NCBI RefSeq assembly: GCF_009903685.1
Contig: NZ_JAAABI010000002.1
Location: 372,001 to 436,000, forward strand
Reading direction: 5' to 3'
DNA from: Flagellimonas ochracea
GTDB taxonomy: Bacteria; Bacteroidota; Bacteroidia; Flavobacteriales; Flavobacteriaceae
Length of the DNA: 64,000 nucleotides
The position numbers were made by a program, and so were the translations under genes. The notes beneath the pieces are model-generated. The model was not told the DNA's origin and searched no databases. It was given only the letters and a program-made list of their open reading frames with translations. Of this stretch, positions 53,750-63,543 are shown piece after piece (the first letter of the stretch is position 1; the number at the start of each line of letters is the position of its first letter).

Positions 53750-54636
53750 TCACTATTGCGCAAGGCTCTCATAAATTTTTGCGGAAAGTCCAACGTACGA
53801 ATGGGGAACGGGATTTGAATATCGTTCTCATCAAATACGGCCTTTATCAAGATCATGGCTTCTGTTTTTGCCTTGGCCACCTCTAAGGCTGAGGTGGAAT
53901 TTATCCAAAACCTGGTTTCAAAATTGATGGAGCTATCACCAAAATCACGGTAAAGGAAAAGGATGTCCTCTTTGTTTTCCACAGCCTCAAAATGGTTTAC
54001 AATGGTCTTTTTCACTAAATCCCTCACTTGCTGCAAATCCGAATTGTACGCTACTCCACATTCTAAAATTACTCGAGATTGTGCCGTGGTGGAATAGTTT
54101 TTTATCGGATTTTCAACGACCATCTTGTTCGGAACATACACAAGATTGTTGTCCACTTGTTTTATGGTGACCACCCTTAAATCTATATCAATGACTTCAC
54201 CTTCGTAGTTATTGGTCTCTATCCAATCACCAAATTTAATTTGCTTTACATAGGAAAGAATAATGCCAGAATAAGTATTGGCCAATGCACCTTGCAGAGC
54301 CAAACCTACGGCCAGACCAGCAACACCTGCTCCGGCAAGTATGGTGTTTAGGGCTTTACCCAAATTTAAAATGCTCAGCACAAAAAAAAGTCCCATAAGA
54401 ATTACAACGATGGATACAATCTGTGAAAGCAACTGTTTCATGCTTTCCTGCAAACTGCTCCTGCCGGTAATCTTATAGACAAGCTTTCTAATATACCTTG
54501 AAATCAGTACGGCCGTAATAAAAACGAGAATGGCCAATATAATATTTGGCAAATTGGAAACAAAGCTATTGAACCAGGAATCCAATTTGTCCCACATGCC
54601 GTTTAAGGCTTTTTTAAATTTTTCTTGCATCGTCAA
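53746..54636 (-). CDS. MscS-like small-conductance mechanosensitive channel
   Basis: The 296-residue protein has about three N-terminal membrane helices (FVSNLPNIILAILVFITAVL, LLSQIVSIVVILMGLFFVLS) and then the pore helix-type GAGVAGLAVGLALQGALANTYSG with the Gly/Ala repeat. The MscS beta domain follows (VKQIKFGDWIETNNYEGEVI). It opens under membrane tension and releases solutes in osmotic downshock. Length is normal. Confidence 0.9.
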   Translation of the reverse strand: MTMQEKFKKALNGMWDKLDSWFNSFVSNLPNIILAILVFITAVLISRYIRKLVYKITGRSSLQESMKQLLSQIVSIVVILMGLFFVLSILNLGKALNTILAGAGVAGLAVGLALQGALANTYSGIILSYVKQIKFGDWIETNNYEGEVIDIDLRVVTIKQVDNNLVYVPNKMVVENPIKNYSTTAQSRVILECGVAYNSDLQQVRDLVKKTIVNHFEAVENKEDILFLYRDFGDSSINFETRFWINSTSALEVAKAKTEAMILIKAVFDENDIQIPFPIRTLDFPQKFMRALRNSD

Positions 54637-54844
54637 ATTGTATTGAAAATTTTTAGAGTATTGAGCCCCTTTTTCACGGGCACCCTAAAACTATACGAAA
54701 CTATTTTTCTAAGGATGCTTAAACCGTTTGATCTTTAACGCTTTTGATATTTTGATTATCTTATGCATTACGCTTTATAGCATTAGCATCAAGAATTGTA
54801 AAAAATTCGCCTCAATTTTGAGGTGCAACGCCAAAAGCAAAAAC

Positions 54845-55546
54845 ATGGATTTTACAAACCTTAAAGCGATATACATTAATTGCACTTTAAAGAGCTCTCC
54901 CGAGCAAAGCCACACAGAAGGCTTAATGAACGTTTCTATGGAGATAATGAAAAAGGAGAGGGTAGAGGTCGAATACATAAGGCTGGCCGATTACAAGGTT
55001 GCTGTAGGATTGTTGCCGGACATGACTGAAAAAGGAGCCGAAAAGGACGATTGGCCTATGCTCTATGAAAAAATTATGGCAGCAGACATACTTGTTATAG
55101 GTACGCCCATATGGTTGGGCGAAAAATCCTCAGAGGCCACAAAGCTCATCGAAAGATTGTATGGAATGAGTGCAAAGACCAATTCCAAAGGACAGTACAT
55201 TTACTATGGCAAAGTTGGCGGCTGCGTAATTACCGGTAATGAAGACGGAATAAAGCACTGTGCTATGGGCATTCTTTATGCCTTACAACATCTTGGTTTT
55301 AGCATACCGCCCCAAGCCGATTGCGGTTGGATAGGCGAGGCCGGACCAGGGCCGAGTTATATGGATGAGGACTCAGGTGGAAAAGAAAACGAATTTACCA
55401 ATCGAAACACCACCTTTATGACGTACAACCTACTACATATGGCCAAAATGCTAAAACAAAATGGTGGATATCCCTCCTACGGTAATTCGCGCGAATCGTG
55501 GGATGATGGAACACGATGGAATTTTGATAACCCTGAATACCGATAA
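54845..55546 (+). CDS. Flavodoxin-like NAD(P)H-dependent reductase
   Basis: From the ATG at 54845 the protein has 233 residues. It has a flavodoxin fold: KAIYINCTLKSSPEQSHTEG at the FMN phosphate site and ADILVIGTPIWLGEKSS for the ring-binding loop. The longer frame from 54728 adds 39 mostly hydrophobic codons that are not part of the fold. The DUF2652 gene starts 2 bases after the stop, so the two form an operon. Confidence 0.8.
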   Translation: MDFTNLKAIYINCTLKSSPEQSHTEGLMNVSMEIMKKERVEVEYIRLADYKVAVGLLPDMTEKGAEKDDWPMLYEKIMAADILVIGTPIWLGEKSSEATKLIERLYGMSAKTNSKGQYIYYGKVGGCVITGNEDGIKHCAMGILYALQHLGFSIPPQADCGWIGEAGPGPSYMDEDSGGKENEFTNRNTTFMTYNLLHMAKMLKQNGGYPSYGNSRESWDDGTRWNFDNPEYR

Positions 55547-55548
55547 TC

Positions 55549-56151
55549 ATGGCGTCAGAACCCACATTGCTCTGTATACCCGACATTAGTGGATTTACGA
55601 AATTTATGAGCGACGTTAACTTTGAACTGACCTCAAAGGTAATCCCATCCTTATTGAACAAGGTAATTTATTCCAATACCTTAAACCTAAAGGTTTCTGA
55701 GATTGAAGGGGATGCTGTCCTGTTCTTCTCAAAAGGAAGTTTACCGTCCTTTTCAGAGTTGGTGGACCAATGCAATACTTTTTACACCGGCTTTTACAAA
55801 CAATTGCACCTCTTGCAAAAAGCATATGCGTCCAATCACCAAGCATTTGAAATTCCGAGAATTTTGGGATTGAAAATTATACTGCACTATGGAGATGAAA
55901 TCGTGATGACCCAAGTGGGAAACAGAATAAAATTATTGGGAGAGGATGTAATCATTGCACATAGGTTGCTAAAAAACAACGTTGAGGAAGATGAATACTT
56001 GCTTATATCCGATCAATTGCTGCAGTGTTATGATGAAAAAAGCGCCGAAGAAGAATTTGATTGGGGCACACTTCGCAAAGGTAGTATGGCCTACGAGCAT
56101 ATTGGCGAACTGAAATATCATTACATACCGTTATCCCCTTTAGTGGAATAA
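55549..56151 (+). CDS. DUF2652 protein
   Basis: The 200-residue protein matches DUF2652: LLCIPDISGFTKFMSDVNFE and LKVSEIEGDAVLFFSKGSLP. The pattern (DISGFT, EIEGDAVLFF) recalls the class III adenylyl cyclase core, to which the family is distantly similar; no evidence of cyclase activity is visible. It is co-transcribed with the flavodoxin-like gene and ends before the terminator at 56281-56305. Confidence 0.82.
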   Translation: MASEPTLLCIPDISGFTKFMSDVNFELTSKVIPSLLNKVIYSNTLNLKVSEIEGDAVLFFSKGSLPSFSELVDQCNTFYTGFYKQLHLLQKAYASNHQAFEIPRILGLKIILHYGDEIVMTQVGNRIKLLGEDVIIAHRLLKNNVEEDEYLLISDQLLQCYDEKSAEEEFDWGTLRKGSMAYEHIGELKYHYIPLSPLVE

Positions 56152-56280
56152 TAAATTTCCGCACTTCCGCAGATTTTCTCAAAACATGCCAATGGTTAAA
56201 TCACATTGAACTCAACAAGAACTATTTTTTATTACTGAAGCATTTTGGAGTAATCAAAAGATATATAAGATATAAAAAAG

Positions 56281-56305
56281 CGCTTCTTATAAGAGCGTTT
56301 TTTTT
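56281..56305 (+). terminator. Intrinsic terminator after the DUF2652 operon
   Basis: CGCTTCTTATAAGAGCG (56281-56297) folds into a short hairpin with one mismatch, followed by eight T residues and preceded by an A run. Confidence 0.65.
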
Positions 56306-56386
56306 GTTCAATACAGCAACAGAGTTGTAAAACAAAGACTACATTTGAGATAAACGTACCATCGTTATTAAAAACATTCTTTTGGT

Positions 56387-57424
56387 ATGATTAAAATCAA
56401 TATTGACGCCAAAGACACTGCTGGAACAGTTAGGCAGATAAGAGACGCCATAGGAGGAGCCATAACAGAGCGTTGGGGAGAATATATCTTGGAAATTTCG
56501 AACAAGAAAGCAAGGGGCAAAATCCGTTTTATAACCTTTGATTGGGGAGTCAGCCTATTGGAATACGACATCATTTTTTTTGAAGATGTGACACTGATCA
56601 TGGACGCGTCCAATTACAATCCGATACACTTTGCTTACTGTTTGGAAGGATATTGTGGGCATAAATTCGGTTATCAAAGCGACAAGGAAATACGAATATT
56701 GGAACAGTTTCAATCTGTGATCATCACAAGCAGGGATGGCGGCTATAATTATGGATACTTTCCAAAGGATGTAAAACTTTCCATAAATGTAATCCAAATT
56801 ACTAGAAAGCCTTTTTTGAGAAAACGCTTAAATCAAGGAGAGGAGCTTAACAAACAATTATATAAGGTGTTTTTGGACACGGATCATGAAAAGGTGTTTG
56901 CTTACTATGGATCATATAACTTAAAACTGGCGGATAATATTGGAGCGTTGCGCAATATAAAATCGAAGGGTATGATACGCATTATGCAGATTGAGGGTCT
57001 GGTTTATCAAATCCTGTCGTTGCATATGATACAGCATAACAACGAGGTAATGAACAAACGCCCACACACAAACTTGTTGAAAAGAGAATTGAGAATCATT
57101 CGGAATTATGCCAAAAAAATAGAGAGGAACGTTTCTTTTAATTTCTCTCTTGAGTCTATTTCTATGGAGACAGGGCTTACCCAAGCCAAGCTTCAAGAGG
57201 GTTTTAAACTGCTCTACAACAAAACGGTCACAGAATATATAAGGCACGTACGGTTAGAAGTGGCAAGAGATTTTATGGTAACCACGGAGTTGAGTATCTC
57301 CGAAATAGTATATAGTATTGGTTTTACAAGTAGGAGCTATTTTTCCAAAATTTTTAAACGTAAATATGGCATTAGCCCTAGCGAATTCAAAAATAGTAGA
57401 AAAGATATTGCCCAAGTGGCCTAA
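56387..57424 (+). CDS. AraC family regulator, array member 4
   Basis: The 345-residue protein has the shared N-terminal domain (GKIRFITFDWGVSLLEYDI) and an AraC domain (ISMETGLTQAKLQEGFKLLY, ISEIVYSIGFTSRSYFSKIF). It is convergent with the DUF6327/holin/YtxH operon, with an 11-base gap. Its N-terminal motif is closest to member 2. Confidence 0.88.
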   Translation: MIKINIDAKDTAGTVRQIRDAIGGAITERWGEYILEISNKKARGKIRFITFDWGVSLLEYDIIFFEDVTLIMDASNYNPIHFAYCLEGYCGHKFGYQSDKEIRILEQFQSVIITSRDGGYNYGYFPKDVKLSINVIQITRKPFLRKRLNQGEELNKQLYKVFLDTDHEKVFAYYGSYNLKLADNIGALRNIKSKGMIRIMQIEGLVYQILSLHMIQHNNEVMNKRPHTNLLKRELRIIRNYAKKIERNVSFNFSLESISMETGLTQAKLQEGFKLLYNKTVTEYIRHVRLEVARDFMVTTELSISEIVYSIGFTSRSYFSKIFKRKYGISPSEFKNSRKDIAQVA

Positions 57425-57435
57425 AAGACAAAAGA

Positions 57436-57642
57436 TTATTTAAAAAGCTTTTTCAGGAGATAGCCCAGCACCATTTTTTTAAGAGGCCCGAGCAGTTTAT
57501 TGACCAAACTTAAGGGTTGCATGTAATTTTCCATTTCATACTTATTGCTTTCCAACAATTCAAGGCTGATGTCCTTTTTCAAACGCAGGATTTTCAGTTC
57601 CTGTTTTATATCCGATATGGATTCAAAATCAACTTTAGTCAT
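57436..57642 (-). CDS. DUF6327-like small protein
   Basis: From ATG 57642 the protein has 68 residues, reading MTKVDFESISDIKQELKILR, a charged helix and a C-terminal amphipathic stretch (LLGPLKKMVLGYLLKKLFK). It fits the small third member of the flavobacterial YtxH-holin clusters (DUF6327). The start overlaps the holin-like gene stop by 8 bases. An upstream Met at 57663 would overlap more. Function unknown. Confidence 0.7.
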   Translation of the reverse strand: MTKVDFESISDIKQELKILRLKKDISLELLESNKYEMENYMQPLSLVNKLLGPLKKMVLGYLLKKLFK

Positions 57643-57988
57643 CGTGAAGAATTGATTTAGCAAGTTTTTTTACAATGTAGCGTTCCAGCTTTTTACGAAT
57701 TGAGAAGACTACCAAAATGAGCAGCACAAATAATGATGCGGTCAGTAAAAATCCCAAGGAAGAACTACTTAACAATTGACCCAAAAAAATGGCCAATGAA
57801 ACTGAAAGCAAAACCACAGCTATGAATGCGAATATTCCCAATATCGCATATTTTACCAAGGCTGTGCTCAGCTCAGCCGTATGCAAAAAAAGCTTGAGCT
57901 TATAGTACTCCCAAGAGTTTTTAAAGTATTCTTGGGAGTTTTCAAGGGATTCGCTGGTAATAGCGCTTATTTTCTTTGAAGAACTCAT
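57635..57988 (-). CDS. Holin-like (DUF1469/Holin-X type) membrane protein
   Basis: The 117-residue protein has an N-terminal charged helix and two membrane helices (YAILGIFAFIAVVLLSVSLA, LGFLLTASLFVLLILVVFSI). It matches the 'phage holin family' annotation used for Bacteroidota stress-envelope proteins; there is no phage context here. It starts on the last base of the YtxH stop codon (TAATG), so translation is coupled. Confidence 0.8.
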   Translation of the reverse strand: MSSSKKISAITSESLENSQEYFKNSWEYYKLKLFLHTAELSTALVKYAILGIFAFIAVVLLSVSLAIFLGQLLSSSSLGFLLTASLFVLLILVVFSIRKKLERYIVKKLAKSILHDD

Positions 57989-58317
57989 TAAGAGCGCTGT
58001 AATTTTCTGTTTTTGGCTTTAAGCTCTTTCAGCTTTGATTCCAAGGCAGTAATTACGTCTTCAGTTTTGTAACTGGCTGAAGAAACCAAAGATTCCATTT
58101 TATCCTCCAAGTTATCCTTGCTGGAAGAAAAAGTATCTACCACCTGCTCCTTAAGTTGTGCTGTGCTATTTGCAACATCTTCTGCTAAAGCATTGGATTG
58201 TTCAACCAACTTTCTACGTGTAGAAGATCCTTTGTCCGGGGCAAATAGAATGCCTAACGTTGCTCCCAGGGCAGTACCTGCCAAAATTCCCAATATTGTG
58301 TTGCTACTATCGCTCAT
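57988..58317 (-). CDS. YtxH domain protein
   Basis: The 109-residue protein has an N-terminal Gly-rich membrane segment (ILGILAGTALGATLGILFAP) followed by DKGSSTRRKL and a long coiled-coil-like region, the YtxH pattern. These proteins are tied to general and envelope stress. It is the first gene of a three-gene operon with the holin-like and DUF6327-like genes. Confidence 0.88.
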   Translation of the reverse strand: MSDSSNTILGILAGTALGATLGILFAPDKGSSTRRKLVEQSNALAEDVANSTAQLKEQVVDTFSSSKDNLEDKMESLVSSASYKTEDVITALESKLKELKAKNRKLQRS

Positions 58318-58343
58318 ATAATTATGTTTTTAAAGATTTTCTC

Positions 58344-58371
58344 TAAAATTACTTTGGTTTTCCCTATTCAA
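58344..58371 (-). promoter_or_regulatory. Promoter of the ytxH operon
   Basis: On the minus strand TTG (58371-58369), a 17-base spacer and TAATTTTA (58351-58344, one base off the -7 consensus) lie about 25 bases upstream of the YtxH start. The rest of the 380-base gap to the next gene (58318-58700) shows no other feature. Confidence 0.45.
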
Positions 58372-58700
58372 TTAGTCCAAATAATAGAATCATTGACGTA
58401 TTTAAAAAATATGGATTGCGTTAATGTTAAATTCTTTTAAAGCATAGATTTTGATGCCCTAAGTTTACATTGCAGCGTCACTGTGAGCAACTTTATGGGT
58501 GAGGTCAAGCTAAGTTGAAATTCATTGTGCAAAAAAGCACAGGAAAGCTAAAATCAATTTTGAGGATAAATTTAAAAATCAAATTTCATGTAGTTTATCG
58601 CTAATCCTGTTCATATTTATGAAACTTCCTGTTTCAGCTGTAAAATTCTCTTTTGACTTAATGTACCTATTAAAAATTGACTTGCCATTAAATAATTCTT

Positions 58701-61700
58701 ATGAGCAAAAAGCCAAGTAGTTTAATTTCAAAACCAACATTTGTTCTTTCAGCATTTCTATTGATTGTTAGTTGTGCGACCTATAAACCACAAAAAGGAA
58801 ATTTGACTGCGTTCAAAAATAAAGGACAACCTACCCATACGTTCTTTATTGCTGGCGGCCTGGGAAACGCCAAAGCTGATACGGACACTGCCATTTTGTA
58901 TAAATTGAAATCAGAACTAACATTATCCAATGAAAACAGTACGCTCATCTTTACCGGTGACATTATTTCGGAGATTGAAAACAATTGGGCACAAGACAAG
59001 AAGATTTTGGATAAACATTTGGAACTCACCCAAAACTTCAAGGGGAACACCCTATTTATTCCAGGAAATAATGAATGGAAGGGGAACAACACTGAAAAAG
59101 TTGAGCAAGTAGAAGATTATATCAAGGACAAGGAGGCCAAAAACTTGTCATTCTTTCCAGAAAATGCATGCCCAATTGAACACAGGGTCATCAACGACGA
59201 CTTGGACGTGATTCTGATAGACTCCAAATGGTTTGTATCAAATTGGTCCCGTGTAGTGAACATGAACCAGAAGTGTACAGATATAGTTACTCGAAGAAGA
59301 TTTATGGAAGAGCTGGAAGGCTACATCAATGATGGGCAGGGAAAAAATATAGTAATAGCCATGCACCATCCTATTTTTAGCAACGGAACATATGCTGGGA
59401 ACCAAACCTTCGCCGACCACATGAAACCGCTTCCTATTCTGGGAACAGTTAAGGAAGCCGTTATGGACTTGGGCGCTTTTGACCCAGAACACGTGAACTC
59501 CAGACGCTATAACTACCTTCGGGTTTTGGTGAGTGCATTGGCCCAATCCTCCGATAGAATAACCATTGTTTCTGGTCATGAGGAGAGTCTACAATACTTG
59601 ACCGGTGGCGGAATCCATCAAATAATCAGTGGATCTTTGGGAAGCAAAAGTGCAACACATAGGTCCAATGGCCACATAACGGCCATTGGTGGATCGCTCC
59701 CATTTGAAGGTAAATACACGCACGGAGCCAATGGTTTTGTCAAGTTGGAATATTTTCAGGATGGAAGTTCCAAAGCAACATTTTACAGCGAACAAGATTT
59801 GAATAATGACGTCCAGATAAATGTTTTATCGCCACTGGAAGAACCGGGTGCCCCCCAAAGCTTTCCAAATGTAAAACAGAAAAACGTTGAAGATGTTGTA
59901 CTACGGGATTCTAACACCTATAAAAAAGGGGGTTTTTATAAGTTTTTGTGGGGCGAGCGTTATCGAAAATATTTTGGAGAATTGGTCACCGCTCCGGTTG
60001 CATATTTGGACACCCTGTATGGGGGTTTAAGCGTTGTAAAAGAAGGAGGAGGACATCAATCTTTTTCTTTGAGGTTACAGGATGAAAATGGGAAGCAGTA
60101 CGCCATGCGGTCGCTAAAAAAGAATGCTCTGAAATTTCTCAAATTCCAACTGCCGGGCATTGCGTATAATCAGGAAGATTATCGAGATACATGGGCGGAA
60201 GAAGTAATATCCGACTTTTTTACCACGGCACATCCCTACATGCAATTGGTCATTAATCCAATGGCAAAAGCAGTGGGAATCAATCATTCGGATTCAGAAC
60301 TGTATTATATTCCCAAACAAGAAGCCTTGGGCGAGCATAACGATGCCTTTGGCGACGAACTGTACTTTGTGGAACGCAGACCTTCGGATGAGCAGCTCAA
60401 TTACAAAGGGTATATACGTACCATTGACGCATCTGGAAAGATCACCGATTTTGAAAGCACAACTGATATGCTTGAAAAGATAAAAAGTGACGAATCCTAT
60501 ACGATTGACCAAAAGAACTTCATCCGGGCCAGGATTTTTGACATGTTAATAGGAGATTGGGACAGGCATCAGGACCAATGGCGATGGATCCAGTATGAAC
60601 GCCCAAGTGGGGATAAGGAATTTATGCCTGTTCCAAGGGACAGGGACAATGCCTTTCCAAGGTTTGATGGACACGCTTTAAAGCTGATTAAATTATTTGT
60701 CCCGACCAGTAGACGATGGCAAACTTTTGACAAAGATATTGACAATGTAAAATGGCAGAACATGGCCGGAAACAAGTTGGATAGGGCCTTGTTGAACAAA
60801 TACGGGGTCGATACATGGAGGACAGAAGCTGAAATTATTCAAAAACAACTAACGCCTGAGGTTATCGAAAGTGCTTTTGAAAGACTGCCAATTGAAGTTC
60901 AGGATGAAACGGCAACATTCATCAAAGAAAGCCTAAAAGCACGTCTTAAAAGTATAGATGCAGATGCCGTGACCTACGCCAACTACTTAAATAGAATTGT
61001 AACCATAACTGGCACTGAAAAAGATGATTTATTTGAGATTGGTCGTATGCCAAAGGGACGTACCAAGATTACGGTTAAACGTATTTTTTCCGAAGAGAAA
61101 AATGAGGTAATCTATGAGCGGGTTTTTAATAGATCGGAAACCAAGGAAATTTGGCTGTATGGATTGGGTGATGATGACAAGTTCGAAGTGAGCGGCAATG
61201 GAGAGAATGCAATTAAGATAAGAATTGTGGGGGGATACGGAGAAGATGGATATGACATCACTAATAAAAAAAGAATAAAAGTTTATGAGTGGGAACACGA
61301 GGATAGTGAGTTTGATGGTGAAATGCCTTCGACCCAGATGAGCGACATATATAAGACCAACTCCTACCATTGGCGTTATTTTAAGCCAAACACCAATATA
61401 TTGGTTCCTAATTTAGGCTTTAGGACCGATGATGGCATTTTTACAGGACTAGGCGACACCTATACGGTAAATGGGTTAAATGGAAACCCATTTAGACAGA
61501 AACACCAATTGGCGGCCAACTATTATTTTGGTTTTGGAGCCGTTGAGCTTAAATACAGGGGAATTTTCGGGAATGTGTTCCCTAAATGGAACCTGGAGGT
61601 TGAGGGATACTATACCAGTGACAGATATGCCAAAAACTTTTTTGGGCTAGGTAATGAGAGCGTGAATGCGGAGGACAATCTTGGACGTGATTTTTACAGG

Positions 61701-62417
61701 GCCAGAACAAGACAATTGAAGGCAAGCGTTGGAATAGCCTATTACAGTCTCAGATTTAAAGGCCTGATAGAATCGTTCAGGGTAAATGAAAATAGCCAAA
61801 GGTTCTTTAACCCGCCGAACTTCAATCCAGAGATTTTTGTGAATCAAACCTATGTGGGTGGAGAAGTTACAGGCGACTATGACCGCACGGATGCCGATGA
61901 TTTCCCTACTAAGGCCATATACATTGGTTTATCTGCGGGGTATAAGTATAATCTAAGCCTCGAGGACAACAAATTCGGTTATGCATCCTTGAAAGTTGGA
62001 TTTGACCATAAACTTATTCCCTCAGGAGATTTAGTACTGGGAACCGTGGCCGAGGTGAAGACAAATATTGGCAATAATAACTTCTTCTTCTACCATGCAC
62101 CTTCGTTGGGTGGAGACAATGGCCTACGCGGTTTCCGTGACGAACGCTTCTCGGGCAGGGCCTATTTTTACCAAAGCACTGACCTTAAACTCCGCCTAAA
62201 ACAATATCTGACAGCTGTTTCACCAGTAACCGTTGGCATCTACGGTGGATTTGACTACGGAAGGGTTTGGGTGGAAGACGACACCTCAAACATGTGGCAC
62301 ACTTCACAAGGTGGCGGTTTTTGGATTAGCAGCTTAAAAGCACTTACATTTAATATAGGCTACTTTAATTCAAGAGAGAGCAATTTGGTCCAAGTTGGTT
62401 TTGGACTATCTTTTTAA
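58701..62417 (+). CDS. Phosphoesterase-like lipoprotein fused to an outer-membrane beta-barrel
   Basis: The 1238-residue protein has a lipoprotein signal (LLIVSC, Cys25). A calcineurin-like phosphoesterase region at about 45-320 is readable (IFTGDIIS, IPGNNEW, IAMHHPIFSNG, VSGHEESLQY). A middle region of about 500 residues is unassigned (QWRWIQYER, PVPRDRDNAF). A C-terminal Omp85/D15-like barrel includes HAPSLGGDNGLRGFRDERFS and ends in LVQVGFGLSF. Several phosphoesterase residues are changed: the first motif GD is GG (Gly53), GNHD is GNNE, and GHxH is GHEE. So the enzyme part may be inactive. It may act in outer-membrane assembly or transport. Confidence 0.78.
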   Translation: MSKKPSSLISKPTFVLSAFLLIVSCATYKPQKGNLTAFKNKGQPTHTFFIAGGLGNAKADTDTAILYKLKSELTLSNENSTLIFTGDIISEIENNWAQDKKILDKHLELTQNFKGNTLFIPGNNEWKGNNTEKVEQVEDYIKDKEAKNLSFFPENACPIEHRVINDDLDVILIDSKWFVSNWSRVVNMNQKCTDIVTRRRFMEELEGYINDGQGKNIVIAMHHPIFSNGTYAGNQTFADHMKPLPILGTVKEAVMDLGAFDPEHVNSRRYNYLRVLVSALAQSSDRITIVSGHEESLQYLTGGGIHQIISGSLGSKSATHRSNGHITAIGGSLPFEGKYTHGANGFVKLEYFQDGSSKATFYSEQDLNNDVQINVLSPLEEPGAPQSFPNVKQKNVEDVVLRDSNTYKKGGFYKFLWGERYRKYFGELVTAPVAYLDTLYGGLSVVKEGGGHQSFSLRLQDENGKQYAMRSLKKNALKFLKFQLPGIAYNQEDYRDTWAEEVISDFFTTAHPYMQLVINPMAKAVGINHSDSELYYIPKQEALGEHNDAFGDELYFVERRPSDEQLNYKGYIRTIDASGKITDFESTTDMLEKIKSDESYTIDQKNFIRARIFDMLIGDWDRHQDQWRWIQYERPSGDKEFMPVPRDRDNAFPRFDGHALKLIKLFVPTSRRWQTFDKDIDNVKWQNMAGNKLDRALLNKYGVDTWRTEAEIIQKQLTPEVIESAFERLPIEVQDETATFIKESLKARLKSIDADAVTYANYLNRIVTITGTEKDDLFEIGRMPKGRTKITVKRIFSEEKNEVIYERVFNRSETKEIWLYGLGDDDKFEVSGNGENAIKIRIVGGYGEDGYDITNKKRIKVYEWEHEDSEFDGEMPSTQMSDIYKTNSYHWRYFKPNTNILVPNLGFRTDDGIFTGLGDTYTVNGLNGNPFRQKHQLAANYYFGFGAVELKYRGIFGNVFPKWNLEVEGYYTSDRYAKNFFGLGNESVNAEDNLGRDFYRARTRQLKASVGIAYYSLRFKGLIESFRVNENSQRFFNPPNFNPEIFVNQTYVGGEVTGDYDRTDADDFPTKAIYIGLSAGYKYNLSLEDNKFGYASLKVGFDHKLIPSGDLVLGTVAEVKTNIGNNNFFFYHAPSLGGDNGLRGFRDERFSGRAYFYQSTDLKLRLKQYLTAVSPVTVGIYGGFDYGRVWVEDDTSNMWHTSQGGGFWISSLKALTFNIGYFNSRESNLVQVGFGLSF

Positions 62418-62502
62418 GATTTGATGGCTCAAGGGAATCCGTGTCATCCTTGATATTATTATGCAAAACCGCAAATTTTGCAGTAATTACACAAAATCTT
62501 TG

Positions 62503-62883
62503 TCAATCTCTAATTCTCCAAGGAGGATTCAATCTATGTTCTCCACCGTGGAACAAAATTAACTGATTGCCATCCATATCCTTAAGCCGTGCTTCTCGCC
62601 ACAACCAGGGCTTATCATAGGGGAGCTCTTCGAACTGAACACCCTTTTCAATCAATTCATCTACTTTGCCGTCCAAATCTTCACACTCAAAATAAACATA
62701 AATGCCATTTCCGTGAGCGACTTGATCAACTTTATGGATAGAAAATGTTGAATCCCCATCAGGACATTCAAATCGAGCATAATTCGGCAAAGCGTCAACA
62801 ATCATTACAAGACCCAATTTTTGATAAAAGGGGACAGCCAAATTTAAATCTGTTGAGGGTACGGTTATTTGATTTAGATTCAT
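62503..62883 (-). CDS. VOC family (glyoxalase-like) protein
   Basis: The 126-residue protein has a single VOC module: NLNQITVPSTDLNLAVPFYQ, STFSIHKVDQ and ALKLKDMDGNQLILFHGGEH-like ARLKDMDGNQLILFH. Family members bind divalent metal or act as small-molecule-binding or resistance proteins. The usual first metal His is replaced (QITV), so activity is doubtful. It lies downstream of the SRPBCC gene on the same strand. Confidence 0.82.
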   Translation of the reverse strand: MNLNQITVPSTDLNLAVPFYQKLGLVMIVDALPNYARFECPDGDSTFSIHKVDQVAHGNGIYVYFECEDLDGKVDELIEKGVQFEELPYDKPWLWREARLKDMDGNQLILFHGGEHRLNPPWRIRD

Positions 62884-62976
62884 TTTTATCGAAGACTAAA
62901 AAGTGTATTTGATTCAAAAATAAAAGTAATTGTGCGGAACACAAGAAGATTGTTTCTATTCTGCAAAACCTTTGGG

Positions 62977-63468
62977 TTATTTAAGGAACTTTTCCATTTT
63001 TTGGACCTTTCTTGGGTGGGGCCTGTCATATTCCACGTAGTAGGCAAAATCATCTAAAATATCGTCCCACATCTTGGACATTTTGTACTTCATAAGCGGC
63101 ACCATTAAGAAGCCCATTAGTCCTTTAGGAATCATTTCCAGTTCAATATGCACATCGGTTTGCTCTCCGGATGACGCTATAAGATTAAATCGATTGGTGA
63201 TGGTTTTCATAAAAAAAGGCAGCCCTTCGGTAACCTCAAGTTTAAGGGAGTGGTCGTCGTCGGAATATGCAATAAGCCTTTCTCGTATATTGCCCATTTC
63301 AGTTGTGCAAGAACGCTCATTACACCGCATTTGATTCTCTTCGAATCCCTCAGGTTGGGAATGATTGACAGGTGACGCCCATTTGTGTGGATTGGCAAAG
63401 TCATGGCCCAGAATGGACCAAGCTTTTTGAATGGGCGCATCAATCCTCTTTGATTTTTCTATTCGCAT
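62977..63468 (-). CDS. SRPBCC family protein
   Basis: The 163-residue protein shows the START-like pattern of SRPBCC proteins: IEKSKRIDAPIQKAWSILG at the N terminus, HSLKLEVTEGLPFFMKTITN in the central sheet, and TDVHIELEMIPKGLMGFLMV before the last helix. Such proteins bind lipids or aromatic ligands. The upstream AraC gene is on the same strand with a 75-base gap and may control it. Confidence 0.8.
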   Translation of the reverse strand: MRIEKSKRIDAPIQKAWSILGHDFANPHKWASPVNHSQPEGFEENQMRCNERSCTTEMGNIRERLIAYSDDDHSLKLEVTEGLPFFMKTITNRFNLIASSGEQTDVHIELEMIPKGLMGFLMVPLMKYKMSKMWDDILDDFAYYVEYDRPHPRKVQKMEKFLK

Positions 63469-63543
63469 GGATATTGTTTTTGATTACGACTCCAATATCT
63501 ATGAAAAAGCCCCATAAACAATTGTCTATCGGGTCAACATTCT

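Noticed and set aside
57635-58317. Holin-like gene as evidence of a prophage
   Set aside because: The neighbours are YtxH and DUF6327-like stress-envelope genes, with no endolysin, capsid or other phage gene. This 'holin' label is common for chromosomal genes in Flavobacteriia.
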